Part shown: positions 8,314 through 16,626 of the stretch, one piece after another
Numbering within the stretch: the stretch's first letter is position 1
How the letters are laid out: every line of letters starts with the position of its first letter
Assembly: GCF_017876575.1 (NCBI RefSeq)
Contig: NZ_JAGIOE010000001.1
Span: 4,444,443-4,508,442 of the forward strand
Direction: 5' to 3'
Source: Paeniglutamicibacter psychrophenolicus
GTDB taxonomy: Bacteria > Actinomycetota > Actinomycetes > Actinomycetales > Micrococcaceae
DNA: 64,000 nt
Made by a program: the position numbers and the translations under genes
Notes under the pieces: model-generated
Told to the model about the DNA's origin: nothing
Seen by the model: only the letters and a program-made list of their open reading frames with translations
Database searches by the model: none

Positions 8314-10671
8314 CTAGACCGCGACGCCCAGGGTGGCGCGGGCGGCGACGGCGGCGGAGACCAGGTTGGCCAGCGAGGCCTCGGTCTCGGCGTAGCCGCG
8401 GGTCTTCAGTCCGCAGTCCGGGTTGATCCACAGCGCCTTGGGATCCAGCGAACCCAGGGCGATGTCGATGAGCTCGGCGACTTCCTCGGTGGAGGGAACG
8501 CGCGGGGAGTGGATGTCGTACACGCCCGGGCCGATGCCGCGGGAGTAGCCGTAGCTGGTCAGATCCGCGGTGACCTCCATGCGGGAACGGGCGGCCTCGA
8601 TCGAGGTGACATCTGCATCCAGTGCGTCGATGGCCTCGATGATTTCGCCGAATTCCGAGTAGCACAGGTGGGTGTGGATCTGGGTGGCGTCCACCGCGCC
8701 GGCGGTGGCCAGACGGAAGGAGTCAACGCTCCAGCCCAGGTACTTGGGCTGGTCCGCGGCGCGCAGCGGCAGCAGCTCGCGCAGCGCCGGCTCGTCGACC
8801 TGGATGATGCCGATTCCTGCGGCCTGCAGGTCCGCGATCTCGTCGCGCAGCGCCAGGGCGACCTGGTTGGCGGAGATGGACAGTGGCTGGTCGTCGCGGA
8901 TGAAGCTCCAGGCCAGGATGGTCACCGGTCCGGTGAGCATGCCCTTGAGCGGCTTGTTGGTCAACGAGGCGGCGTAGGAGATCCACGGGACGGTGAAGGC
9001 CGCCGGACGGGAGACATCTCCCCAGAGGATCGAGGGACGGGTGGCGCGCGATCCGTAGGACTGCACCCAGCCGTTCTCGGTCTCGGAGAAGCCGTCGAAG
9101 TTCTCGGCGAAGTACTGGACCATGTCGTTGCGCTCGGCCTCGCCGTGCACCAGCACGTCCAGGCCCAGCTTTTCCTGCAGCTCGACCACGCGGGTGATTT
9201 CCGCCTTGAGGAAGCCCTCGTAGCCGGCGTCGTCCAGGGTGCCGGCCTTGTGGGCGGCGCGGGCGGTGCGGACCTCGGTGGTCTGCGGGAAGGAACCGAT
9301 GGTGGTGGTCGGCAGCGGCGGCAGCGCCAGGGCCGCCTCCTGTGCTTCCTTGCGGGTCTGCGCATCCGAGCGGGAGAAGTCGGCGGTGGTCAGGTTGGCC
9401 AGGCGCTCGCGCACCGCGGCGACGGTGGTCCCGGCGAAGCCGGCTCGGTGGGCGATGGCCGATTCGGCGGCCGAGAGCTCGGCGGCGATCGCCGATTCAC
9501 CCTCGGAAAGGCCCTTGGCCAGGGTGATGACCTCGGCGACCTTCTGGTTGGCGAAGGCGAGCCATTCGGGAAGGTGGGCCGGAAGGTTGGCTTCCAGGGC
9601 GACATCGTGCGGGACGTGCTGCAGCGAGGTGGCGGTGCCCACGGCCAGGGCGCCGTTGGCCTTTTCGACCTCGGTGCGCAGGGACTTGAGGATGTCCAGC
9701 GAGGCGGAGAGGTTGTTGCGCCAGATGTTGCGCGAGTCCACGATTCCGGCCACCAGGGTGGAGCCGGCCAGCTCGCCGAGGAATTCGGCGGTCGGGAGGG
9801 CACCGCGGACCAGGTCGGCGTGCACGGCCTCGACACCGGCGCGGGCCAGCAGGCCCTGGGTGGCACCCGGGCGGGTCGGTTCCCCGGCGGTGCCGTAGCC
9901 GAAGGTGACCAGCAGTGCCGGTCGTTCGGTGGCGGCTGCGAGCTTGGTGTAGACGGTCTCGGCGAGTGCGCCGGGAACTGCCAGCTCGGCGCCACGGTCG
10001 GTGACCAGGCCCGGCTCGTCCAGCTGCACCCACGGTGCTCCGGCGGCGGCGAGCTCGGCGAGGATCTGTGCGTAGGCTGCCACGACCTCATCGATGCGGG
10101 TCAGCGGGTCGAAGCCGGCGGCTGCGCCGTCCTCGGCCTTGGCCAGCAGCAGGTAGCTGATCGGGCCGACCAGGGTGGGGCGGATGGTGGTGCCGTTGGC
10201 GGCGTGCGCCTTGAAGTTTTCGACAAGCACCGTGGCGTTGGCCTTGATCGGGGTGGTTTCGCCGATTTCCGGGACCAGGTAGTGGTAGTTGGTGTCGAAC
10301 CACTTGGTCATTTCCAGCGGGGCGCGGGATTCGTCGCCGCGGGCCAGGATGAAGGAGGCGGCGGTGTCGATGGCGCCGTTGGCATCGGCCAGGTCGGCAA
10401 AGCGGGTGGGCAGGGCCGAGAGCGCGAGCGTGGCGTCCAGGACCTGGTCGTAGTAGGCGAAGTCGCCGGGCAGCGAGGCGTCGTCGGGCTTCAGGCCCAG
10501 GGCGGCAAGCTTGGAAAGGTTGGCCTTCTGCAACTGCAGGGCAGCGGCGTGCAGCGTGGCCTCGTCGGTCTTCCGGGCCCAGTGGGCCTCAAGGGCCTTC
10601 TTCAGTTCGCGGTTCGGCCCGATGCGCGGGTAGCCGAGGACGGATGCGGCGGGGAAGGTTGGCTTCGACAT
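8314..10671 (-). CDS. metE: Cobalamin-independent methionine synthase
   Basis: A 785-residue enzyme that transfers the methyl group from 5-methyltetrahydropteroyl-triglutamate to homocysteine, using zinc. The length is typical of MetE (about 750-790). The N-terminal folate barrel begins LGYPRIGPNRELKKALEA. The catalytic C-terminal barrel has TTIGSFPQTTEVR, LVHGEAERNDMVQYF and HTHLCYSEF, which supply the His and first Cys zinc ligands, and NPDCGLKTRG, which supplies the second Cys. A clear ribosome site (AAGGAGA) precedes the ATG. It is 55 bp downstream of metF, which makes its methyl donor, so both lie under one SAM riboswitch. Confidence 0.96.
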   Translation of the reverse strand: MSKPTFPAASVLGYPRIGPNRELKKALEAHWARKTDEATLHAAALQLQKANLSKLAALGLKPDDASLPGDFAYYDQVLDATLALSALPTRFADLADANGAIDTAASFILARGDESRAPLEMTKWFDTNYHYLVPEIGETTPIKANATVLVENFKAHAANGTTIRPTLVGPISYLLLAKAEDGAAAGFDPLTRIDEVVAAYAQILAELAAAGAPWVQLDEPGLVTDRGAELAVPGALAETVYTKLAAATERPALLVTFGYGTAGEPTRPGATQGLLARAGVEAVHADLVRGALPTAEFLGELAGSTLVAGIVDSRNIWRNNLSASLDILKSLRTEVEKANGALAVGTATSLQHVPHDVALEANLPAHLPEWLAFANQKVAEVITLAKGLSEGESAIAAELSAAESAIAHRAGFAGTTVAAVRERLANLTTADFSRSDAQTRKEAQEAALALPPLPTTTIGSFPQTTEVRTARAAHKAGTLDDAGYEGFLKAEITRVVELQEKLGLDVLVHGEAERNDMVQYFAENFDGFSETENGWVQSYGSRATRPSILWGDVSRPAAFTVPWISYAASLTNKPLKGMLTGPVTILAWSFIRDDQPLSISANQVALALRDEIADLQAAGIGIIQVDEPALRELLPLRAADQPKYLGWSVDSFRLATAGAVDATQIHTHLCYSEFGEIIEAIDALDADVTSIEAARSRMEVTADLTSYGYSRGIGPGVYDIHSPRVPSTEEVAELIDIALGSLDPKALWINPDCGLKTRGYAETEASLANLVSAAVAARATLGVAV

Positions 10672-10726
10672 GGTGGATCTCCTTGGTGTTGTTGACGTTT
10701 TTTGAAAGTTGGGAAGAAGGTGTGGG

Positions 10727-11653
10727 TCAGACCGCTGCGCGGGTGGCCCAGGAGTTGGTGAGGGTGGCGCGGGTCCGCGGCAGCTCGAGCTGCTCGATCA
10801 CGTCGAGCGAGCCGCGGTGGTCGTTGAAGGTGTAGAGGTGCACGCCCGGCGCCCCGTCGTCGAAGGCCCGGCGGGCCAGGTTCACGGCTGCGTCCACGCC
10901 GATGCGGTGGCGTTCGCCCTCCGAGCTTGCGGTTTCCAGGGCGTGGGCCAGGATCGGGTCCGGTGCCACCCCGGTCATCTTGGCCAGGCGGTTCAAACGT
11001 GGCAGCGAGTTCAGCGGGATGACCCCGGGGATCACCGGGATGGTGACCCCGGCCCGGCGGGATGACTCCACGAGGTTGGTGTACTCCTCGGGCTGGAAGT
11101 ACACCTGGGTGATGGCGTAGTTGGCCCCGGAACGTTCCTTGGCCAGCAGCACCTCCACGTCGTGCTCGAAGGACGGGGATTCGGGGTGCTGGATGGGGTA
11201 GGCGGCAACGCCCACGCCCAGCCGCCCGCCGGCCAGTGCTGCAGAGTGGTCGGCCTCCACCTCGCGGATCAGTTCGATCAGGTAGCGGGCGAAGGGGAAT
11301 TCCCCGCGCCATTCCTGCGGGTCGGTGGGCAAATCCCCGCGTAGTGCCAGCACGCCGCGGACCCCGAGGGAGATGAAGTGGCGAATCAGGTTCTGCAGCG
11401 ATTCGCGGCTCTCCCCCACGCAGGTCAGGTGGGCCAGCGGACGCAGCCGGGTGTTTTGGATGAGGTGCTCGATCAGTTCCAGGGACGCGTTGCGGCGGGC
11501 CGGGGACCCCGAGTAGGTCACCGACACGTAGTCGGGATCCGTGGTTTCCAGTGCGGCGATGGTGTTGAAAACACCCTCGGAGGCATCGCGGTTCACCGGC
11601 GGGTACAGCTCGTAGGACAGTGACGGCGGTGCTGTTGTCGGTGCAATGCTCAT
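10727..11653 (-). CDS. metF: 5,10-methylenetetrahydrofolate reductase
   Basis: A 308-residue FAD/NAD(P)H enzyme reducing methylene-THF to methyl-THF for methionine synthase. Family features include SVTYSGSP near the N-terminus, HLTCVGESR in the middle, the folate/FAD region FEHDVEVLLAKERSGANYAITQVYF and PVIPGVIPLNS. The start MSIAPTT at 11653 is chosen because GAGGAG lies just upstream and homology begins there; an in-frame extension to 11824 runs through the riboswitch and is not protein-like. It is the first gene of metF-metE-metY-metB. Part of its ribosome site lies in a 6-bp hairpin, suggesting translational control by the upstream aptamer. Confidence 0.94.
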   Translation of the reverse strand: MSIAPTTAPPSLSYELYPPVNRDASEGVFNTIAALETTDPDYVSVTYSGSPARRNASLELIEHLIQNTRLRPLAHLTCVGESRESLQNLIRHFISLGVRGVLALRGDLPTDPQEWRGEFPFARYLIELIREVEADHSAALAGGRLGVGVAAYPIQHPESPSFEHDVEVLLAKERSGANYAITQVYFQPEEYTNLVESSRRAGVTIPVIPGVIPLNSLPRLNRLAKMTGVAPDPILAHALETASSEGERHRIGVDAAVNLARRAFDDGAPGVHLYTFNDHRGSLDVIEQLELPRTRATLTNSWATRAAV

Positions 11654-11661
11654 TGAAATTA

Positions 11662-11679
11662 CTCCTCGTCGACACGAGG
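11662..11679 (-). promoter_or_regulatory. Hairpin masking the metF ribosome-binding site
   Basis: On the minus strand CCTCGT-GTCG-ACGAGG forms a 6-bp stem with a tetraloop (11664-11679). Four bases of the GAGGAG Shine-Dalgarno (complement of 11662-11667) lie in the stem. This is the likely output of the SAM riboswitch: translation blocked when SAM is bound. Confidence 0.6.
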
Positions 11680-11761
11680 GAGGCATCAAGGTTCGCCACA
11701 AAAGCCCCAGGCACCCGTCAACGGGTTTCCTGCGGCGATGTGAGAGAACGCTGAAAGCGGC

Positions 11762-11880
11762 TCCATCGCTTCTGGCCTTAGCACCCTCGCCGACGGAAAG
11801 TCCCCGCAAAGGGGGAAAATCCATCGGATGATGGTTGCTGCGGCGTCAACGAGCCAGATCTCTCAGCCGCTCTTGATGGT
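11762..11880 (-). promoter_or_regulatory. SAM riboswitch controlling metFEYB
   Basis: On the minus strand the conserved S-box core is visible: ATCAAGAG, the P2 arms GCGGC/GCCGC enclosing TGAGAGATCTGGC, the GCAGCAACC joint, P3 (CCATC-ATCC-GATGG) and GGTGCTAAGGCCAGA. TCTGGC in the P2 loop pairs perfectly with GCCAGA, the SAM-family pseudoknot. CCATC at the 5' end pairs with GATGG directly after the pseudoknot, and a small CGCT/AGCG hairpin follows P1. That topology, with no clear P4 inside the junction, resembles the actinobacterial SAM-IV class more than canonical SAM-I; the class is uncertain, the ligand is not. Confidence 0.88.
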
Positions 11881-12305
11881 TGATGTATCCATCTTGGGCC
11901 AGCCGAAACCACGGATGCAAGGGGTCTGCCGGCCAAGCTGTCACGAACGGTTAAAACACTTCACATGACCGAGCGGCGTCATTTTCGATCGCCACCCGGG
12001 GTCACATTGTTACGGGAGGCAATCGGACTGCTTCCCTTGGCCTGCAAGGATTCGGGACTCGGATGTGACGACCAGGAGTTTTCCATGAAGCTTCCGTGAC
12101 GTCCCGCGGCGCTGCCTGCCGGAACGCTGCCGGGGCCCCGGGCGGCGGCACATGGCCGCGGGCATGCCGCAATTGGGTGCGCGCCAGCCGCCGGCTTCCT
12201 CCTGCCGGAGGCGACCGAACCATGGCCGGCGGCGGGAAGCTTGGGGCAATCCCCGACACGGGTGCCCGGCGATTGGGCTGGTGGTTCGGCTTGGCCCGGG
12301 CAGCG
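11881..12305. other. Gene-free stretch upstream of the riboswitch
   Basis: It lies between the riboswitch and the end of the MmyB-type regulator. The met-operon promoter must be here. GGATACAT just upstream of the aptamer (complement of about 11882-11889) is a possible -10 but no good -35 is apparent. The GC-rich remainder (12090-12305) holds no gene I can support. Confidence 0.4.
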
Positions 12306-13142
12306 TCAGGCGGTTTCGTCCGCCAGGAGCTTGCGGATCCGCTCCGCGGTCGGGGTGCCGGGCACCGGCACGTACATCACCAGGTGCAGTTCCGGGGCGT
12401 CCGAGGGCACCAGCCGGTGCTGCTCGAAGACCAGCTCACCGGCAACCGGATGCATGAACACGCGCTGCCGGGAGGCAAAGCGCTCCACGCCGCGGTCGGC
12501 CCAGAGCTTGGCGAATTGCCCGCTGGCTTCGCCCAGGCGCTTCAGCAGTGTCGTGTGGGCGGCCGATCCGAGGCGGGCGCCGGCCTCGGCACGGAACTCG
12601 GCGACAAAGTGCCGCGAGGTTTCTTCCCAGTCGGGCAGCATCTGGCGCAGGTGCGGGTCGGTGAAAATCAGCCAGAGCAGGTTCCGGTCCTCCGGGTCCA
12701 CCGCGGCTATGCGCGTGTAGAGGCCCGCGTAGGCCCGGTTCCAGCCGGCGATGCCCCAATCGGGGGCGACGGCGAACGCCGGGAAGTCAAAGGCGTCGAG
12801 CAGCCGCTGCAGGTGGTCCGGGGCCTGCTCGATGGCCATGACCTCGGCGGAGGGGACGGGCGTGTATCCGCCCATGGCCAGCAGGTACGCCGTTTCGGCC
12901 GCGGTCAGGGTGAGCACGCGGGCGATGGATTCGAGCACCTGGCGGGAGGCGTTGATGTCCCGCCCCTGTTCAAGCCAGGTGTACCAGGTGACGCTGACTG
13001 CGGCGAAGGCCGCGATCTCCTCCCGGCGCAGTCCCAGCGTGCGGTTGCGCCCGATCGGCGGCAGCCCCAGTTCCGCACGGACGAGGTTGCCGCGCCTGTC
13101 CCGCAGGAACTGCCCCAGCTCCCGCCTGCGTTCAACACTCAT
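12306..13142 (-). CDS. XRE-family regulator with MmyB-type ligand-binding domain
   Basis: A 278-residue transcription factor. Residues about 5-75 are a helix-turn-helix of the type LGLRREEIAAFAAVSVTWYTWLEQGRD. The C-terminal half (from about 105) is the MmyB-like PAS-related domain, with WNRAYAGLY, NLLWLIFTDP and a terminal VMYVPVPGTPTAERI. Such proteins are thought to sense fatty-acid-like or other hydrophobic ligands. The start at 13142 is preferred because TAGATT lies seven bases upstream and no ribosome site exists, the pattern of a leaderless transcript; ATG 13148 is the alternative. It is divergent from ilvD with a 77-bp gap holding the palindrome TACTAGTA, so it may control ilvD or itself. 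Confidence 0.85.
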   Translation of the reverse strand: MSVERRRELGQFLRDRRGNLVRAELGLPPIGRNRTLGLRREEIAAFAAVSVTWYTWLEQGRDINASRQVLESIARVLTLTAAETAYLLAMGGYTPVPSAEVMAIEQAPDHLQRLLDAFDFPAFAVAPDWGIAGWNRAYAGLYTRIAAVDPEDRNLLWLIFTDPHLRQMLPDWEETSRHFVAEFRAEAGARLGSAAHTTLLKRLGEASGQFAKLWADRGVERFASRQRVFMHPVAGELVFEQHRLVPSDAPELHLVMYVPVPGTPTAERIRKLLADETA

Positions 13143-13166
13143 GACCATAAATCTATCACTGCCACT

Positions 13167-13174
13167 ACTAGTAT
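13167..13174. promoter_or_regulatory. Palindrome in the regulator/ilvD divergent gap
   Basis: TACTAGTA is a perfect 8-bp palindrome in the intergenic space between the MmyB-type regulator and ilvD, a possible operator. Support is position and symmetry only. Confidence 0.3.
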
Positions 13175-13219
13175 TAGGAGCGTCTTCCGCCGCGTGGACG
13201 GTGCTGGTTGACTTGGATC

Positions 13220-15088
13220 ATGCCTGAATTACGTTCACGAACAGTCACCCACGGCCGCAACATGGTCGGAGCACGCGCGCTGCTCCGAGCCGCCGGCGTC
13301 AAGGGCTCCGACTTCGGAAAGCCGATCATCGCCGTTGCGAACAGCTTCACCGAATTCGTCCCCGGACACACCCACCTCCAGCCGGTGGGCCGCATCGTCT
13401 CGGACGCCATCATCGAGGCCGGGGGAATCCCGCGCGAGTTCAACACCATCGCCGTGGACGACGGGATCGCCATGGGCCACAGCGGCATGCTCTACTCGCT
13501 GCCCTCGCGCGATCTGATCGCCGACTCGGTCGAGTACATGGTCAACGCGCACTGCGCCGATGCACTGATCTGCATCTCCAACTGCGACAAGATCACCCCC
13601 GGCATGATGATGGCCGCCATGCGCCTGAACATCCCCACCGTCTTTGTCTCCGGCGGCCCCATGGAAGGCGGCACCGCGATCCTGGTGGACGGCACCGTGC
13701 GCAAGCGCCTGAACCTGATCTCCGCCATTGCCGATGCCGTGAACGATGCGGTCTCCGACGAGGACCTGTTGAGCGTCGAGGAAGCAGCCTGCCCCACCTG
13801 CGGTTCCTGCTCCGGCATGTTCACCGCGAACTCGATGAACTGCCTCACCGAGGCCCTGGGCCTATCGCTTCCGGGCAACGGCACCACGCTTGCAACGCAC
13901 ACCGCACGCAAGGATCTCTACGAGGATGCCGGCCGCGCAATCGTGGAAATCACCAAGTCCTACTACTTCGACGACGACGCCTCGGTGCTGCCGCGCGCCA
14001 TCGCCGGCCGTGCCGCGTTCGAGAACGCCATGACCATGGACATTGCCATGGGCGGCTCCTCGAACACCATCTTGCACCTGTTGGCCACGGCCCAGGAAGC
14101 GGAGCTGGATTTCACACTCGATGACATCGATGAGATTTCCCGCCGCACCCCGTGCCTGACCAAGGTTGCCCCCAACGGCGACTACCTGGTCGAGGATGTG
14201 CACCGCGCCGGCGGCATCCCCGCCATCCTGGGCGAGCTGGATCGCGGCGGCCGACTGCGCCACGACGTCCGCTCCATCCACAGCACGGACCTGCGCTCCT
14301 GGCTTGATGACTGGGATATCCGCGGCGGCAAGGCCACCGAGACCGCCATTGAGCTGTTCCATGCGGCCCCGGGCTGCGTGCGTTCGGCCGAGGCGTTCTC
14401 CCAGTCCGAGCGCTGGGACACCTTGGATGTGGATGCGGAAAATGGCTGCATCCACTCCATGGAAAATGCACACTCGGTCGAGGGCGGCCTGGCCGTGCTG
14501 CGCGGAAACATCTCGCTTGACGGGTGCGTGGTGAAGACCGCCGGCGTGGACGAGTCGATCTTCAAGTTCTCCGGGCCCGCGGTTGTCTTCGAATCCCAGG
14601 ACGATGCCGTCACCGCGATCCTGAGCAAGGAGATTGTTGCAGGGGACGTCGTCGTGATCCGCTACGAGGGTCCGCGCGGCGGGCCGGGCATGCAGGAAAT
14701 GCTCTACCCGACCTCGTTCCTCAAGGGCCTGGGCCTGGGCGCCAAGTGCGCGTTGATCACCGACGGGCGCTTCTCCGGCGGCACCTCCGGGCTGTCGATC
14801 GGGCACATCTCCCCCGAGGCCGCCGCAGGCGGCGCGATCGCGCTGGTGGAGAACGGGGACACCATCTCCATCGACATCCCGGCGCGCTCCATCACGCTGG
14901 AGGTCAGCGAGGACGAGCTGGCACGCCGCCGCGCGAACCTGGAATCCACCATCGGCTACCAGCCGCGTGACCGCGACCGCGTGGTCTCCCCCGCGCTGCG
15001 TGCCTATGCCGCCTTTGCGCAGTCGGCCGACAAGGGTGCGGTGCGGTACGTACCGGAGATTTCGGTTCCGCTGCCCGCGCTGGCTTAG
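13220..15088 (+). CDS. ilvD: Dihydroxy-acid dehydratase
   Basis: A 622-residue iron-sulfur enzyme dehydrating 2,3-dihydroxy acids to 2-keto acids, the shared step of valine, leucine and isoleucine synthesis. The cluster cysteines lie in [12 protein letters not shown] and [19 protein letters not shown]. The magnesium and substrate region [15 protein letters not shown] is near the C-terminus. The length and N-terminus ([15 protein letters not shown]) match the long IlvD form, so the ATG at 13220 is preferred over an in-frame TTG at 13208. No strong ribosome site is visible. It is followed by a canonical terminator and is a single-gene unit. Confidence 0.96.
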   Translation: MPELRSRTVTHGRNMVGARALLRAAGVKGSDFGKPIIAVANSFTEFVPGHTHLQPVGRIVSDAIIEAGGIPREFNTIAVDDGIAMGHSGMLYSLPSRDLIADSVEYMVNAHCADALICISNCDKITPGMMMAAMRLNIPTVFVSGGPMEGGTAILVDGTVRKRLNLISAIADAVNDAVSDEDLLSVEEAACPTCGSCSGMFTANSMNCLTEALGLSLPGNGTTLATHTARKDLYEDAGRAIVEITKSYYFDDDASVLPRAIAGRAAFENAMTMDIAMGGSSNTILHLLATAQEAELDFTLDDIDEISRRTPCLTKVAPNGDYLVEDVHRAGGIPAILGELDRGGRLRHDVRSIHSTDLRSWLDDWDIRGGKATETAIELFHAAPGCVRSAEAFSQSERWDTLDVDAENGCIHSMENAHSVEGGLAVLRGNISLDGCVVKTAGVDESIFKFSGPAVVFESQDDAVTAILSKEIVAGDVVVIRYEGPRGGPGMQEMLYPTSFLKGLGLGAKCALITDGRFSGGTSGLSIGHISPEAAAGGAIALVENGDTISIDIPARSITLEVSEDELARRRANLESTIGYQPRDRDRVVSPALRAYAAFAQSADKGAVRYVPEISVPLPALA

Positions 15089-15124
15089 CGGGAACCGCAT
15101 CCACGCGTTGTCCCAGGTTTTCCC

Positions 15125-15169
15125 AACGGGTGCCCGTCGTTCAACGATGGGCACCCGTTGTTTTCTTCT
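15125..15169 (+). terminator. Rho-independent terminator of ilvD
   Basis: AACGGGTGCCC (15125-15135) and GGGCACCCGTT (15149-15159) form an 11-bp stem, followed by GTTTTCTTCT. The inner GTCGTT/AACGAT bases can extend the stem further. Confidence 0.9.
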
Positions 15170-15429
15170 GCCGGACAATGCCGGAGGCCGGATCGCCTAT
15201 CTTCGGCACGATGGGCAAAGACATGCAAGACAGTTCCGCTTGAAACGGTGGGCAGTGCCGCAGAGAAGCGCCATTGGCGTTAAGCCGTTCCGGGGATTTG
15301 CGCAAGAATTAGCCGGGGAAGAGAAGTCCGCGCCTCGAAGTTCGGCTGATTCATCATCTTAGGCAAGGTTCAACTGTCGTGGTCCTAGCCCGTCGCAAGC
15401 CACTTCCACACAGCCTCACGGCCGAACTT

Positions 15430-15873
15430 CTATACGCCGGGTTGGTCCCCTTGCGACATCCAGTATTCGTTGAGCGCCTGGACGGCTTGCTCCTTAGTCA
15501 TCTTGGCAACGAGTTCCTCCGCAATGCCCGCAGTGCGGGTTAGCTGCCAAACCAAAGCCAAAGGAAGCGCCATAGAAGGCTCGTGCACGGCCCCACGTGG
15601 GGGCAAAACCCCGCCTTCTACGCAAGCCCAAAACTCTTCCTCATCGACCATGAGTTGGTCTTGGAGAATGTGATTCCAAATGGAAGCCGAGTAGGTAGTC
15701 CGGTCAACCGGGCGAGAAATCCGAGTCCGCAGGATCCGCCCATCGTCCAGAACCAGCCGGTATGTTGCATGGTGTCGCACCGGTTTCCCGCGGGCATTCA
15801 TCAGGAGTTCCCACCGTTCAGTCAGACAGAACTTCTCGTGGTCATCCCGTCCACCGAGCCGGCGGGCGCTCAT
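15430..15873 (-). CDS. Putative toxin of a Phd-linked pair
   Basis: A 147-residue protein with a conserved core: WELLMNARGKPVRHHATYRL, ILRTRISRPVDRTTYSASIW, ILQDQLMVDEEEFWACV. From memory, relatives in actinobacteria are annotated as cytotoxic translational repressors of toxin-antitoxin systems, but I know of no experimental mechanism for this branch. The Arg/His-rich central part and the DRTTY motif would be the place to look for an active site. The gene overlaps its upstream partner by 4 bp (ATGA), so the pair is translationally coupled, with the antitoxin first. The reading frame is intact. Confidence 0.6.
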   Translation of the reverse strand: MSARRLGGRDDHEKFCLTERWELLMNARGKPVRHHATYRLVLDDGRILRTRISRPVDRTTYSASIWNHILQDQLMVDEEEFWACVEGGVLPPRGAVHEPSMALPLALVWQLTRTAGIAEELVAKMTKEQAVQALNEYWMSQGDQPGV

Positions 15874-16319
15874 GCCTCAGAACCGGTAAGCCAGGAAATC
15901 AATTGTTCATCTGAGGAAAGCCCCACCAACTGAACCAAGGCCCAATTTTCGCGATGGTTAGGCGCGACATGCAAATGGTCTTCCCAATCTTCAGCATATT
16001 CTCGCAATGCCTCAACGAAGTCCACCAGAGCATCCTCCAGTTCCGTGGCCTCCGTGGCCAAGGGCTGCCCTTGCATGAAGACCACCCAGGCACCATCCTC
16101 GTTCACTACCTGAACGTTAGGAACAACAGTTAGCGCCAGATAGCGGCGAAGACTCTCACCATTTACCACGGCGGCTGGTGTCCGGTCTGGACGGCTGATC
16201 ATGGACAACCCGCCCCGTTCACTGAAATCCAGAATCGCTTTCAGCGATTCCCTCGCCTGGGTATACCCGTAGGCGTGTGTGCCGACGCTTTCATGTGTTG
16301 GGGTGCTCATACGACCCAT
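15870..16319 (-). CDS. Phd/YefM-like antitoxin
   Basis: About 149 residues. The N-terminal half has the Phd fold signature (YGYTQARESLKAILDFSERGGLSMISRPDRTPAAVVNGESLRRYL condensed to its key elements: AR.SLK.I...., G...I.R......V....L..YL). The C-terminal half is acidic and probably binds the toxin. The start at 16319 follows GAGGATC; a second in-frame ATG at 16310 is possible. Directly upstream are two tandem 9-bp repeats with TTGACG on the coding strand, likely the promoter or operator for autoregulation. It ends in a 4-bp overlap with the toxin gene. Confidence 0.65.
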   Translation of the reverse strand: MGRMSTPTHESVGTHAYGYTQARESLKAILDFSERGGLSMISRPDRTPAAVVNGESLRRYLALTVVPNVQVVNEDGAWVVFMQGQPLATEATELEDALVDFVEALREYAEDWEDHLHVAPNHRENWALVQLVGLSSDEQLISWLTGSEA

Positions 16320-16337
16320 GATCCTCAAGATCTTCAC

Positions 16338-16360
16338 GTACGTCAAGTACGTCAAGTACG
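16338..16360. repeat. Tandem 9-bp repeats upstream of the Phd-like antitoxin
   Basis: GTACGTCAA occurs at 16338-16346 and 16347-16355, followed by a partial third copy GTACG. On the coding (minus) strand each copy gives TTGACGTAC, so either may serve as a -35, with tandem repressor sites over it. Confidence 0.55.
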
Positions 16361-16626
16361 CGGTTTTTATGCGCATCTCCTGCGATCCCGTCTAGAAGCA
16401 ACCCCGGTTGTCACACACCTCTGTACTTCCGAGACTCATACTCGAAGCTCGGCGGTTGCAGACGAGAACGATGACAAAATCCGCGAAATCGAAGGTATCC
16501 GTCGCACAAAACAGCCGCACTGGCGCACGGGATTGTCCGACCGTACCTGTAGCAAATGAAGTCGTTGAACCAAATATTGAGTGTCATCCTTCGGATACGC
16601 CGTGAGTCGCCGGTTGCTCGCACCAT

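Noticed and set aside
8210-8665. N-terminal extension of metY
   Set aside because: It runs through the 22-bp hairpin and into metE in another frame; the ATG at 8209 fits homologues.
8245-10695. 816-codon open frame antisense to metE
   Set aside because: Shadow frame; composition is typical of antisense reading of a GC-rich gene.
16470-16604. 44-codon open frame before dgt
   Set aside because: No ribosome site and no recognisable sequence; could be chance.
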